Positions 51,134 to 59,892 of a stretch of 64,000 nt of DNA are shown piece after piece. Both the position numbers and the translations under genes were made by a program. The first letter of the stretch is position 1, and every line of letters starts with the position of its first letter. The notes beneath the pieces were generated by a model, which saw only the letters and a list, made by a program, of their open reading frames with translations, made no database searches and was not told the DNA's origin. Source of the DNA: CAVOAK01 sp963664465 (GTDB lineage: Bacteria; Pseudomonadota; Alphaproteobacteria; UBA8366; CAVOAK01); contig CAXXSU010000002.1 in the NCBI GenBank assembly GCA_963664465.2, positions 496,001 to 560,000 of the forward strand. The letters are read 5' to 3'.

Positions 51134-51781
51134 ATGACAGATAACGAGACTAAACGGCCAAACGACAAGGCACCGGACCCGGATTCCGCCGAGCATCAAC
51201 TGGACGCGCCGGACTCGCCGGAAGGGATGGCGGAGGAGAATGGCGAGGCGGCCGAGGCTGTACCAGAAGATCCGATCGTACTCCTTGAAGCGCAGGTCGC
51301 CGATCTCAAAGATCAGCTTCTACGTGCCCTCGCGGAAGCCGAAAACACGCGGCGGCGGGCGGAGCGTGAACACCAGGACATCCTCCGCTACGGCGTAACC
51401 AACCTGGCTCGCGATATTCTCGCTGTCGCCGACAATCTACAACGCGCACTCGACAGTGTGCCCGAAGGCGCCAGAGCGGATAACGAAGTGGTTGCGTCGC
51501 TGGCTACCGGTGTGGAACTCACGGCGAAGGAGTTTATGAGCGCGCTGGAGCGGCATGGTGTTGAAAAAGTCGAGCCGCTGGGCGAGCTCTTCGATCACAA
51601 CAAGCATCAGGCAATGTTCGAGGTTGAAGATACGGAACAGCCGGCTGGCACAATCGTCGAGTTGTTGCAGCCGGGATATATGCTGCACGACCGGCTGTTG
51701 CGTCCCGCCATGGTGGGAGTCGCCAAGGGAGATCCGCGTACGCCTCCGGAGGACGTCGAGCACATAGATACGACAGCGTAG
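51134..51781 (+). CDS. grpE: Nucleotide exchange factor GrpE
   Basis: ADP-release factor for DnaK. 215 residues: an acidic, disordered N-terminus (about 1-60), a long helix (QVADLKDQLLRALAEAENTR, then RRAEREHQDILRYGVTNLAR) and the beta-wing GVEKVEPLGELFDHNKHQAM ending VELLQPGYMLHDRLLRPAMV, both conserved. Likely an operon with hrcA. Convergent with the radical-SAM-like gene that separates it from dnaK. Confidence 0.96.
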   Translation: MTDNETKRPNDKAPDPDSAEHQLDAPDSPEGMAEENGEAAEAVPEDPIVLLEAQVADLKDQLLRALAEAENTRRRAEREHQDILRYGVTNLARDILAVADNLQRALDSVPEGARADNEVVASLATGVELTAKEFMSALERHGVEKVEPLGELFDHNKHQAMFEVEDTEQPAGTIVELLQPGYMLHDRLLRPAMVGVAKGDPRTPPEDVEHIDTTA

Positions 51782-51793
51782 GCTGTATGTATT

Positions 51794-52720
51794 CTAAGCT
51801 TCGACCACTGTCGGCAACGGTGCGTTCCCTGAGCCGCCACTCGGCGCCTGTCTGGAGAGTGAAGGGTCCGCGGGGTCGTGCTCCCTATGATTCAGTTTTG
51901 CCGCATCGCGGCTGCGCACTGCGTAACAATAGACGCATCCATGCGGACATGTGTCGTAGGCGCCGATGTCGCGCGCTTCGTGGCACATGCAGCCGGGTCG
52001 ATTTCCCTTCACGGCAGCAGTTACCGGGCGGTCCGCCACCCGGCTCAGCCGATCTGCGTCGATACAATGCGCCGCGTTGGCGTCGCCGGCGGAATACTCC
52101 GGCTGTGAGCAGACCGTTAGCGTAATTCCGAATTCACTGGAAATTGTTGCGAGTTCTGCAACAAGCTGCTGCTTTTCCACAGGCGTGGGGTCATGAATAG
52201 CGAGTCCGTACTCTGTTGTGGTGCGTTCCAGGTTACGCAACGTCTTTCGATAGAAATGAGTGAATGAGACAACGACTTCGTCGACGTTTCCTTTCAGTTG
52301 CGAGGAGAGAGTCCGGAAACTGCGCAAATGCCAGTCCACAGGCGTCAGGTTCGAAATCAAAATGGGATCGTAGCGCCAAACAACCGCGCTGCGGCCGTAG
52401 GTCTCTGCGGCGCGACAAATGTCGTCAACGGCGTGCTCTGCCGCTGGAGTCCCCGCGTCAAGCAGGCGCGGATAGTTTGTAATCGTGTATTGCACGACAA
52501 ACGGTGCGTGACGTTTGATCTCCGCCAGATGCGGCTCAAACGGACGTAAGTTGCGGGTCCAGAAAACGAAGCCATCGACTGCGTCGGGTGTGAGCGCGAC
52601 GGTGCTAGCCCTGCCACTCCAAGGGTTTGCAACGGTGCAGTAACCGTCCCTTAGCTTGCGTAAAAACCAGGGTCCGTAGAATGCTGGAATATCTGTCCGG
52701 TAGCTTGCAGAGATGATCAT
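51794..52720 (-). CDS. DUF1848 family protein (putative Fe-S/radical SAM-like)
   Basis: 308 residues. MIISASYRTDIPAFYGPWFL and GFVFWTRNLRPFEPHLAEIK at the N-terminus, HAPFVVQYTITNYPRLLD and YDPILISNLTPVDWHLRSF in the middle, and a C-terminal cysteine cluster GCMCHEARDIGAYDTCPHGC followed by VYCYA. This is the pattern of DUF1848 proteins, thought to be radical-SAM/photolyase-lyase-related; the reaction is unknown. It lies antisense between grpE and dnaK, 12 bp from the grpE stop, splitting the usual grpE-dnaK neighbourhood. Confidence 0.85.
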   Translation of the reverse strand: MIISASYRTDIPAFYGPWFLRKLRDGYCTVANPWSGRASTVALTPDAVDGFVFWTRNLRPFEPHLAEIKRHAPFVVQYTITNYPRLLDAGTPAAEHAVDDICRAAETYGRSAVVWRYDPILISNLTPVDWHLRSFRTLSSQLKGNVDEVVVSFTHFYRKTLRNLERTTTEYGLAIHDPTPVEKQQLVAELATISSEFGITLTVCSQPEYSAGDANAAHCIDADRLSRVADRPVTAAVKGNRPGCMCHEARDIGAYDTCPHGCVYCYAVRSRDAAKLNHREHDPADPSLSRQAPSGGSGNAPLPTVVEA

Positions 52721-52764
52721 GGCGTTGGAGATAATTAAGTTTCAAAATCCTTGGTTCAGCTGTC

Positions 52765-52806
52765 AACGGTCAGTTTGTTGCATATATGCGACAAACTGAC
52801 CGTTGG
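52765..52806. promoter_or_regulatory. 42-bp near-perfect palindrome upstream of dnaK
   Basis: Arms caacggtcagtttgt and acaaactgaccgttg are perfect 15-bp complements; the central 12 bp (tgcatatatgcg) is itself nearly palindromic, leaving one mismatched pair overall. It lies between the divergent DUF1848 start (52720) and the dnaK promoter candidate. No T-run follows on either strand. It looks like an operator for a dimeric regulator; it is not CIRCE. Confidence 0.7.
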
Positions 52807-52819
52807 GCCGAATCGACGC

Positions 52820-52848
52820 TTGTACCGGTCCATTCGCCTTCCTATATA
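52820..52848 (+). promoter_or_regulatory. Candidate RpoH-type promoter of dnaK
   Basis: CTTGTA (52820-52825), a 17-bp spacer, then CTATAT (52843-52848), close to the alphaproteobacterial heat-shock sigma consensus (CTTGAA-N17-CYTATNT, from memory). The leader to the dnaK ATG would be about 115 nt and contains a tandem 16-bp repeat agaaagtgcgcccgt(c) at 52901-52931. Confidence 0.5.
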
Positions 52849-52970
52849 GCCCACTGAGTCAATAATTTCGGCGTTCTTTCGACAAATCTCGGGTGCCGCC
52901 AGAAAGTGCGCCCGTCAGAAAGTGCGCCCGTAAAACATTCGCGGGGGCTGCGAAAAGGATTGAGTAAGAG

Positions 52971-54959
52971 ATGAGCAAAGTTATTGGTATCGATTTAGGT
53001 ACAACCAATTCCTGCATTGCCGTCATGGAAGGCACGCAGCCAAAAGTCATCGAAAACGCCGAAGGTATACGTACGACGCCGTCTATGGTGGCGTTTACTG
53101 AGAGTGGTGAGCGGCTGGTAGGACATCCAGCCAAGCGGCAGGCGGTGACCAACCCAGAGAACACGCTCTACGCTATTAAGCGCCTGGTCGGCCGGCGGTT
53201 TGGGGATGATGAAGTCAAGAAGGACATGGAAATAGTCGCCTTCAAGATCGTCGCCGGCGAAAACGGCGATGCCTGGGTAGAGGCTAACGGTGAGCAATAT
53301 GCGCCGAGCCAGGTCTCCGCGTTTATCCTGCAAAAGATGAAGGAGACCGCGGAGAACTATCTCGGCGAGACCGTTACGCAGGCAGTGATAACTGTGCCGG
53401 CTTACTTCAACGACTCACAGCGGCAAGCGACGAAGGATGCAGGAAAGATTGCCGGACTCGAGGTGATGCGAATCATCAACGAGCCGACGGCTGCCGCTTT
53501 GGCATACGGTCTTGAGAAAAAGGGCACCGGCACCATTGCTGTCTATGATCTGGGCGGTGGCACGTTCGATGTTTCGATCCTTGAGATCGGCGACGGCGTA
53601 TTCGAGGTCAAATCAACCAACGGCGACACTTTCCTTGGTGGCGAGGATTTCGATCAGCTCGTCATCATCTACTTGGCATCGGAGTTCAAGAAGGAAAGTG
53701 GAATTGACTTGCGGTCCGACCGGTTGGCTTTACAGCGCTTGAAGGAGGCAGCTGAAAAGGCAAAGATCGAGCTTTCAAGTGCGGTGCAGACCGAGGTCAA
53801 TCTTCCTTTCATTACGGCCGACGCATCCGGTCCAAAACATCTCAACATCAAGCTGACGCGTGCCAAGCTCGAAGCGCTGGTCGACGAACTAATCCAGAAG
53901 ACCGTTGGGCCCTGTAAGGCGGCCATGAAGGACGCTGGACTGAAAGCTAGCGATATCGATGAGGTGATCCTCGTCGGCGGCATGACACGCATGCCGAAGA
54001 TCATCGAGACCGTGAAACAGCTATTCGGCCGAGACCCGCACCGCGGCGTTAATCCCGACGAAGTCGTTGCCATGGGTGCAGCGATACAAGGTGGAGTCCT
54101 GCGTGGCGACGTAAAGGACGTGTTGCTGCTCGACGTGACGCCGCTATCACTCGGTATCGAGACCCTGGGCGGTGTATTCACCCGCCTCATCGACCGAAAT
54201 ACGACGATTCCAACGAAAAAGAGTCAGATCTTTTCCACGGCCGAAGACAACCAGACCGCGGTCACGATTCGCGTCTATCAAGGTGAGCGGGAAATGGCGG
54301 CGGACAATAATGTGCTTGGCCAGTTCGACCTTATTGGCTTGCCGTCCGCACCACGCGGCATGCCCCAAATCGACGTAACATTCGATATCGATGCGAACGG
54401 CATCGTTAATGTTTCCGCAAAGGACAAAGCGACCGGCAAGGAACAGCAGATCCGGATTGAGGCCTCGAGCGGCCTGTCGGAGGAGGAAATAGATACCATG
54501 ATCAAGGATGCGGAAGGGCATGCATCCGAGGATAAGAAACGTCGTGAATTCGTCGAGGCGCGTAATACTGCCGACGGCCTGATTCATTCAGCGGAAAAGA
54601 GCCTGAGTGAATTTGGCGATAAGGTGCCTGACGCTGATAAAACGCAGATCGAGTCGGATATCGAGTTGCTCAGGACGGCCATGGAGGGCGAAGACACCGC
54701 AGAAATTACTGAGAAATCGAACCAGCTTGCGCAAACTTCCATGAAGCTCGGCGAGGCCATGTACAAGGCGACGCAGGAAGAAGAGGCGGCCTCTTCGGGT
54801 GAAGGAGATGAGACGCCGGAGGGTGCGTCGGAAGATGGTGAGGTGGTCGACGCCGACTTCGAGGAAGTCGACGACCAAGATCAGGACCAAGATCAGGACC
54901 AGGATAAGGATAAGGACCAGGATCAGGACAAGGATAAGGATAAGAAAACGGGAACATGA
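52971..54959 (+). CDS. dnaK: Molecular chaperone DnaK (Hsp70)
   Basis: ATP-dependent chaperone working with DnaJ and GrpE. 662 residues, slightly long. ATPase signatures are IGIDLGTTNSCIAVMEGTQP, IAVYDLGGGTFDVSILEIGD and EVILVGGMTRMPKIIETVKQ. The substrate-binding domain contains LLLDVTPLSLGIETLGGVFT. The usual acidic end (DADFEEVDD) is followed by about 27 extra residues of Asp/Gln then Asp/Lys repeats and KKTGT, encoded by a 6-bp-periodic sequence at about 54885-54945. The start follows a weak site (aagag). 104 bp before dnaJ. Confidence 0.98.
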   Translation: MSKVIGIDLGTTNSCIAVMEGTQPKVIENAEGIRTTPSMVAFTESGERLVGHPAKRQAVTNPENTLYAIKRLVGRRFGDDEVKKDMEIVAFKIVAGENGDAWVEANGEQYAPSQVSAFILQKMKETAENYLGETVTQAVITVPAYFNDSQRQATKDAGKIAGLEVMRIINEPTAAALAYGLEKKGTGTIAVYDLGGGTFDVSILEIGDGVFEVKSTNGDTFLGGEDFDQLVIIYLASEFKKESGIDLRSDRLALQRLKEAAEKAKIELSSAVQTEVNLPFITADASGPKHLNIKLTRAKLEALVDELIQKTVGPCKAAMKDAGLKASDIDEVILVGGMTRMPKIIETVKQLFGRDPHRGVNPDEVVAMGAAIQGGVLRGDVKDVLLLDVTPLSLGIETLGGVFTRLIDRNTTIPTKKSQIFSTAEDNQTAVTIRVYQGEREMAADNNVLGQFDLIGLPSAPRGMPQIDVTFDIDANGIVNVSAKDKATGKEQQIRIEASSGLSEEEIDTMIKDAEGHASEDKKRREFVEARNTADGLIHSAEKSLSEFGDKVPDADKTQIESDIELLRTAMEGEDTAEITEKSNQLAQTSMKLGEAMYKATQEEEAASSGEGDETPEGASEDGEVVDADFEEVDDQDQDQDQDQDKDKDQDQDKDKDKKTGT

Positions 54960-55063
54960 CGCGCCTGGTCTGAGAGGGGCGCTGGGCAACAAACAATCGT
55001 CGGGGAAACAGCGGCCGGTAAGGTGGCGCTTGCGTGTTGCCGATCAGGACGCCGGGGTAGTGT

Positions 55064-56188
55064 ATGGCGAAACAGGATTATTACGAGACCCTGGGTGTCC
55101 CAAAGAACGCAGGCGCGGATACGCTGAAGAGCGCCTTTCGTAAACTCGCGATGTCCTTTCACCCCGATCGCAATCCGGGTGACGAAGAAGCTGAGACAAA
55201 ATTTAAGGAAATCAACGAAGCTTACGAAGTCCTTAAGGATGACGAGAAGCGGGCGACCTACGACCGGTTCGGTCACGCAGCGTTTGAGGGCGGCAGCGGT
55301 CCGCAGGCTGGCGGCTTCGATTTTGCCGGCGGGTTTGCCGATATATTCGATGAAATGTTCGGCGACTTTGTGGGTGGCCGACGAAGCGCTGGCGGCAGTC
55401 GCCAGGCCGATTTACGCTATAACCTGGAGATCAGCCTTGCAGACGCCTTCAACGGCCGGAAGGTCGAGATTCGTGTGCCAACCACGACCGCGTGCGAAAC
55501 GTGCAATGGGAGCGGTGCCAAGGCAGGAACTAGTCCCGTAACTTGCAGCCATTGTCGCGGCGCGGGACGGGTTCGCGCGCAACAGGGATTCTTTACCATC
55601 GAGCGAACCTGTCCAGCCTGCCATGGACACGGAAAGGTAATCAAAGAACCGTGTAACGTCTGCGGCGGTACGGGGCGAACTCGAAAGGAGAAGACATTAT
55701 CGGTCGATGTCCCGCCTGGTGTCGTTGATGGCACACGCATTCGTCTCGCCGGTGAGGGTGAGCCGGCCGCTCAAGGGGGGGCTCCAGGGGACCTGTATAT
55801 TTTCATCGCTGTCGCGCCACACCGCATCTTTCAGCGGGATGGCAGCAACATCTTCTGCAGAGTCCCCATTCCAATGGCTAAGGCTTCTTTGGGCGGCGCA
55901 ATTGAAGTGCCGACAATCGATGGCACGCGCGCCAAGGTAAATATCCCTGAAGGAACGCAATCTGGACAACAGTTCCGACTTAGGAACAAGGGCATGTCGG
56001 TTCTGCGCTCAAAAAATCGCGGCGATATGTTCATCGAAGCAACTGTTGAGACGCCGGTAAATTTGACGAAGCGTCAACGTGAGCTTCTGAATGAGTTCGA
56101 GGGGGCGGGAGGTGGAAAATCACACAGTCCGGAGTCGGAGGGATTCTTCACTAAAGTCAAAGAATTCTGGGATGACCTAACCGAATAG
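55064..56188 (+). CDS. dnaJ: Chaperone DnaJ (type I Hsp40)
   Basis: 374 residues. J domain 1-70 with YYETLGVPKNAGADTLKSAF and the HPD motif (FHPDRNPGDEEAE), then a Gly/Phe region (GGFDFAGGFADIFDEMF). Four zinc-finger repeats CETCNGSG, CSHCRGAG, CPACHGHG and CNVCGGTG, and the C-terminal client-binding domain (FRLRNKGMSVLRSKNRGDMF). Delivers clients to DnaK and stimulates its ATPase. Expected to be co-transcribed with dnaK; dapB follows after 100 bp. Confidence 0.97.
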   Translation: MAKQDYYETLGVPKNAGADTLKSAFRKLAMSFHPDRNPGDEEAETKFKEINEAYEVLKDDEKRATYDRFGHAAFEGGSGPQAGGFDFAGGFADIFDEMFGDFVGGRRSAGGSRQADLRYNLEISLADAFNGRKVEIRVPTTTACETCNGSGAKAGTSPVTCSHCRGAGRVRAQQGFFTIERTCPACHGHGKVIKEPCNVCGGTGRTRKEKTLSVDVPPGVVDGTRIRLAGEGEPAAQGGAPGDLYIFIAVAPHRIFQRDGSNIFCRVPIPMAKASLGGAIEVPTIDGTRAKVNIPEGTQSGQQFRLRNKGMSVLRSKNRGDMFIEATVETPVNLTKRQRELLNEFEGAGGGKSHSPESEGFFTKVKEFWDDLTE

Positions 56189-56288
56189 GCGACCGCACCG
56201 ATTGGCTAAACGAACGTACGCGGCTGCTCGCCTGAGTTGAGCCGATATGTTTTAATCGTTGCCGTTCTGGGCGGCAGGAACACCATAA

Positions 56289-57104
56289 ATGGAAAATGAA
56301 ATCAGAATCGGCGTTGTTGGCTGCGCCGGGCGGATGGGTCGGACGATCGTCGCACAGGTTTGCGCGACTGACGGCTGCAATGTTGTAGGAGCCACGGAGC
56401 ATACAGGGCACGCTGCAGTTGGAAATGATGTCGGTTCGCTGGCTGGGCTTGGGCCGCTTGGCGTTAAGGTTGGCGACGACGCGGCATCAATGATTGCTAG
56501 CGTTGAAGCTGTGATCGACTTCACAACGCCTGAAGCGACTGTCGAACATGCGCGCCTTGCAGCTCAGGCCGGCGCTGCAATGATCGTCGGCACGACCGGC
56601 ATCAACGACGCGCAGGGCGAGGAACTCAAGCGCGCGGCGCGGCATGTTCCGCTTGTATGGGCGCCAAATATGAGCGTCGGCGTAACTCTCCTACTGGCCC
56701 TCACGGAGCAGGTTGCACAAGTGCTCGACGAAAGTTTTGATATTGAAATCCTCGAGATGCACCACCGACATAAGGTCGACGCACCCTCCGGCACCGCACT
56801 GGGTCTTGGCCGCGCAGCGGCGGCCGGCCGCAAGGTCGTCCTTGATGACGTAAAACAGGCCGTCCGCGACGGCCAAACCGGCACGCGTCCACAGGGCGAA
56901 ATTGGCTTTGCGACCCTGCGTGGTGGCGACGTGGTCGGTGACCATACGGTTGTGTTTGCCGGTGAAGGCGAGCGAATTGAGCTTTCCCATAAGGCTGCGA
57001 GCCGCAAAGTATTTGCGGCGGGCGCCGTGCGTGCGACGCAGTGGGCCGTGGGACGCGATCCTGGGCTCTATTCGATGCGGCACGTTTTGGGATTTGAGAT
57101 ATGA
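56289..57104 (+). CDS. dapB: 4-hydroxy-tetrahydrodipicolinate reductase
   Basis: NAD(P)H-dependent step of the lysine/diaminopimelate pathway. 271 residues. Rossmann motif IGVVGCAGRMGRTIVAQVCA, DFTTPEATVEHARLAAQAGA, GTTGIN, ANMSVGVTLLLALTEQVAQ and the catalytic/substrate site EMHHRHKVDAPSGTALGLGR. The C-terminal RATQWAVGRDPGLYSMRHVL is conserved. Located after dnaJ on the same strand, the frequent alphaproteobacterial order. Confidence 0.97.
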   Translation: MENEIRIGVVGCAGRMGRTIVAQVCATDGCNVVGATEHTGHAAVGNDVGSLAGLGPLGVKVGDDAASMIASVEAVIDFTTPEATVEHARLAAQAGAAMIVGTTGINDAQGEELKRAARHVPLVWAPNMSVGVTLLLALTEQVAQVLDESFDIEILEMHHRHKVDAPSGTALGLGRAAAAGRKVVLDDVKQAVRDGQTGTRPQGEIGFATLRGGDVVGDHTVVFAGEGERIELSHKAASRKVFAAGAVRATQWAVGRDPGLYSMRHVLGFEI

Positions 57105-57177
57105 TAATGCACTGGCCTCGCTGCACTGTCGGTCGGCGGCGCGCCTGCCGATATCCACCAATGTTTACGGGCGCGCG

Positions 57178-57833
57178 TTGAAACGAGCAGACATCGACGA
57201 GTTTTTCCGCCGACTTGCGGAGCAGGAACCCGAGCCGCGGACCGAGCTCGAATATCGAAACCCCTACACATTGCTGGTCGCCGTGGTGCTATCGGCGCAG
57301 GCGACCGACGTCGGCGTTAACAAGGCAACGAAGGAATTATTCAAGGTTGCTGAGACGCCGGCGAAGATGATCGCATTGGGTGAAGCAAAGTTACGCAACT
57401 ACATCCGAACCATTGGTCTCTACAATAATAAGGCGAAGAACGTGATCGGGCTGAGCCGGCAGTTGATCGAGTTATACGACGGCGAACTGCCGGACGACCG
57501 CGATCAACTAGAAACGTTGCCTGGAGTTGGACGCAAGACGGCGAACGTCGTGCTAAATAACATGTTCAACCGCAACAATCGCCGTTGATACGCACGTGTT
57601 TCGAGTCGCCAATCGCACCGGTCTCGCCCCATCGCCGGATACGAAGTCGACGCACCGGCTCGCCCCAGGGGCGGCTTGAGCTTGGCTTGGAGAAAGCTGT
57701 TCCGGAGCAATGGAAGCTGCACGCCCACCATTGGCTGATCTTTCTCGGTCGCTATGTCTGTAAAGCCCGCAAGCCCGAATGCCCTGGCTGTGCGGTACAC
57801 GACCTATGCGCGTATAAGGCAAAGACGTTGTAG
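57178..57833 (+). pseudogene. nth: Endonuclease III (nth), two frameshifts
   Basis: DNA glycosylase/AP lyase of base-excision repair. Frame 1 from a TTG at 57178 gives ELEYRNPYTLLVAVVLSAQA, then KNVIGLSRQL and the helix-hairpin-helix LETLPGVGRKTANVVLNNMF with the catalytic Lys. At about 57565 the frame shifts to ATIAVDTHVFRVANRTGLAP (catalytic Asp in VDTHV), and around 57640-57670 it shifts again to LELGLEKAVPEQWKLHAHHW and the 4Fe-4S cluster CKARKPECPGCAVHDLC. All functional residues survive, so either decay is recent or the sequence has two indel errors. Confidence 0.88.
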
Positions 57834-57863
57834 CGAATATCTTCCCTAGCCCGGTGGACGCGT

Positions 57864-58391
57864 CTATTTAGCGCCAAGAAGGCTTACAAAGCACTGTCGT
57901 TGCGGCTCTGTCGAAGCGTCGCGGCCGCGAAGTTCAACGTAGCGAACACGCTGACCATCGGCAGTCGTATATAGAAAAACATCGAGAATGCAGGCGGTTG
58001 CCTTGTACTGCCAAATTTCGGCCGGACCGTCGCGACGCACCAGGACCGGGGTGCCAAGGCGACCGGTAACGTCATTGCCGGATAAGCCCAGAAGTTGCTG
58101 AGGATCGTCGTTGACCGGCGGAGCGAGACGAGCCGTCTGGGTCTCGCTCGCTGTGGCGTGCGCTGCTGCTGACGCCGCAGCTGCAGACGCCGCAGCCGCA
58201 GACGCAAGATCCTGTGGTTGCTGCGCAGGAGGGTCGTCTGCAGTCGATAAAGCCTTAGTCGTCGGCGTTGAGTTGATTGCGATCGATGGGTTGTCTTTGG
58301 GTCGGTCGAATGCCGTGCAGCTGGCCAATGCTGTCCATGCGAATACGACGACCGCCCGAAGCGCGTTACTTGTCTTTCGCGTCGTCGTCAC
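57864..58391 (-). CDS. Hypothetical lipoprotein
   Basis: About 175 residues from a GTG at 58391. Signal sequence with lipobox (AVVVFAWTALASC), then a low-complexity Ala/Ser/Pro linker with a run of Ala and Ser (about residues 60-90), then a small conserved-looking domain LLGLSGNDVTGRLGTPVLVR, RDGPAEIWQYKATACILDVF. The 'L-G-- ----LG-P---R-DG-AE-WQY---C-LD-FLY' pattern is common in alphaproteobacterial envelope proteins of unknown function. The start overlaps the bactofilin end by 26 bp; probably one transcript. Confidence 0.75.
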   Translation of the reverse strand: MTTTRKTSNALRAVVVFAWTALASCTAFDRPKDNPSIAINSTPTTKALSTADDPPAQQPQDLASAAAASAAAASAAAHATASETQTARLAPPVNDDPQQLLGLSGNDVTGRLGTPVLVRRDGPAEIWQYKATACILDVFLYTTADGQRVRYVELRGRDASTEPQRQCFVSLLGAK

Positions 58392-58833
58392 TGTCGTTTG
58401 CCGTCTCGGTTGATGCCAAAACCTCAACCGTGCCGGCGATTTCACCACCGTTTTCTATTTCCAGTTGCCGATATCGGATGATGCCGGAAACGCGACCCGT
58501 TCCGCGGATAACCAGACGTTCGCGGGCCGTCAATTCACCGTCGAACGCGCCACTTATTTCGGCAATATCGATCTCGACTTTCCCCTTGAATACACCCGTC
58601 TCGGTGACTTCGATGACCCGACTGTCGCTTAGTGAGGCCTCGACACCCCCTTCTACGACCAGCGTATCGCAGGCCGTAATCTCGCCGGACAGACAGATAT
58701 CTTGGCCAACAATTAGCTTCTTTCCGTCGGAGTCGTCGTTCGACCGCGCCGACCTGCTAGGGCTTGGTATGTCAACCACACGTTTTGCAGGTTGTGGACT
58801 GAACTGAGTTGGCGTGCGGGAATTTGTCGTCAT
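58366..58833 (-). CDS. Bactofilin family protein
   Basis: 155 residues from the ATG at 58833 behind agggaacaac. A disordered N-terminus (TTNSRTPTQFSPQPAKRVVD) precedes the bactofilin beta-helix: LIVGQDICLSGEITACDTLV, VEGGVEASLSDSRVIEVTET, GVFKGKVEIDIAEISGAFDG, then IRYRQLEIENGGEIAGTVEV. The tail is acidic and disordered. Bactofilins polymerise without nucleotide at the membrane and guide cell-wall shape and stalk or polar structures. Confidence 0.9.
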   Translation of the reverse strand: MTTNSRTPTQFSPQPAKRVVDIPSPSRSARSNDDSDGKKLIVGQDICLSGEITACDTLVVEGGVEASLSDSRVIEVTETGVFKGKVEIDIAEISGAFDGELTARERLVIRGTGRVSGIIRYRQLEIENGGEIAGTVEVLASTETANDSDDDAKDK

Positions 58834-58933
58834 GTTGTTCCCTGCATTTGCTATGCGGCGTCGCCTCCGCATCGTGCACAAGTGTTATCCGGTCGCGTAC
58901 ACTACACCACCCTTGTCGCATCGGCGACAACCG

Positions 58934-59665
58934 TCAAGACAATTGGTCCACACTCACGCCTCTCTCGCCGGCAAGCCGATGGAAAAAATGCGTCATGAAG
59001 GCAGCTGAGAAGATTGGCGCGCAGAGATTGACGATGGGAATGGTCATGAGCAGCGTGAGAATAGCGCCGGCGAGCAAAAGGCTGCCGCGGCTGCTTTTCC
59101 TTAGCGTCCTCGCTTGTTCCGGCGTAAGTCGACGAAAAGCAACAAGTTCAAAATACTCGCGTCCAATCAGATATCCGTTAAGCAGATAGAAAACCACGAG
59201 GTTGAAGGGCGGTAGGAAGAACAGTGCCACATAGATCGGTAGTGCGAGGAGATTTAGAGCAATGAGGACGCCCGCAAACCGCAGCGACTGAAAGACGATT
59301 TCCGCTAACTTCTGCCGCCGCGGCGGCGGCAAATTTTGATAGTGGCGGTCCTCGACAGCGTCGGCGACATGGTCGAGAAATAGGCTGACGATAAGGACGA
59401 CCACGCCGGGGTATAATAATAGGGTCACCAGACCCAGGGTCGTCACAATTACGAAACCAGCAATCCAATCAAACAGCCCGCTCCAAAGGTTGACGAGCCA
59501 GCCGATTAGCGGAAGTGACGATGGGTCGTAGCCTGCAATCAACCACCATACGGCGGCCCAAAGTATGGTGAAGACGCAAGCCGCACCAACGATCCCGCCG
59601 AAGAGGAAGCGGCGTAGGCTTGGATGCAAAAGTTGAGCGGCGGCCAGCCTGAAAGAGGAAATCAT
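58934..59665 (-). CDS. CysZ/EI24-like membrane protein
   Basis: 243 residues with at least four hydrophobic segments (ACVFTILWAAVWWLIAGY, WIAGFVIVTTLGLVTLLLYP, FAGVLIALNLLALPIYVALF and SRGSLLLAGAILTLLMTIPI). FLPPFNLVVFYLLNGYLIGR and EYFELVAFRRL are characteristic of the EI24/CysZ family, whose E. coli member CysZ imports sulfate. The substrate here is not known. It is divergent from the sugar-kinase gene. Confidence 0.82.
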   Translation of the reverse strand: MISSFRLAAAQLLHPSLRRFLFGGIVGAACVFTILWAAVWWLIAGYDPSSLPLIGWLVNLWSGLFDWIAGFVIVTTLGLVTLLLYPGVVVLIVSLFLDHVADAVEDRHYQNLPPPRRQKLAEIVFQSLRFAGVLIALNLLALPIYVALFFLPPFNLVVFYLLNGYLIGREYFELVAFRRLTPEQARTLRKSSRGSLLLAGAILTLLMTIPIVNLCAPIFSAAFMTHFFHRLAGERGVSVDQLS

Positions 59666-59892
59666 CCACTATCCATTGCAAAGTATGCCAGATCGCACAA
59701 GGACCCCAGCCGTCATCGACAGATGGCAGACAATTTCGTTCAGCGGCATGCGGGCGCGCTCACCTGTCTCGTGATGCATTGCGACAAGGCGTCTCCGACC
59801 TTGCCGGCACCAAGTGCCGGTCTATACTCGTGCAAGTCGGTGCTCGGCCGGCCGGTTCGCTTGAACCGTCCTCACCAGACTATAGGGGTTTC

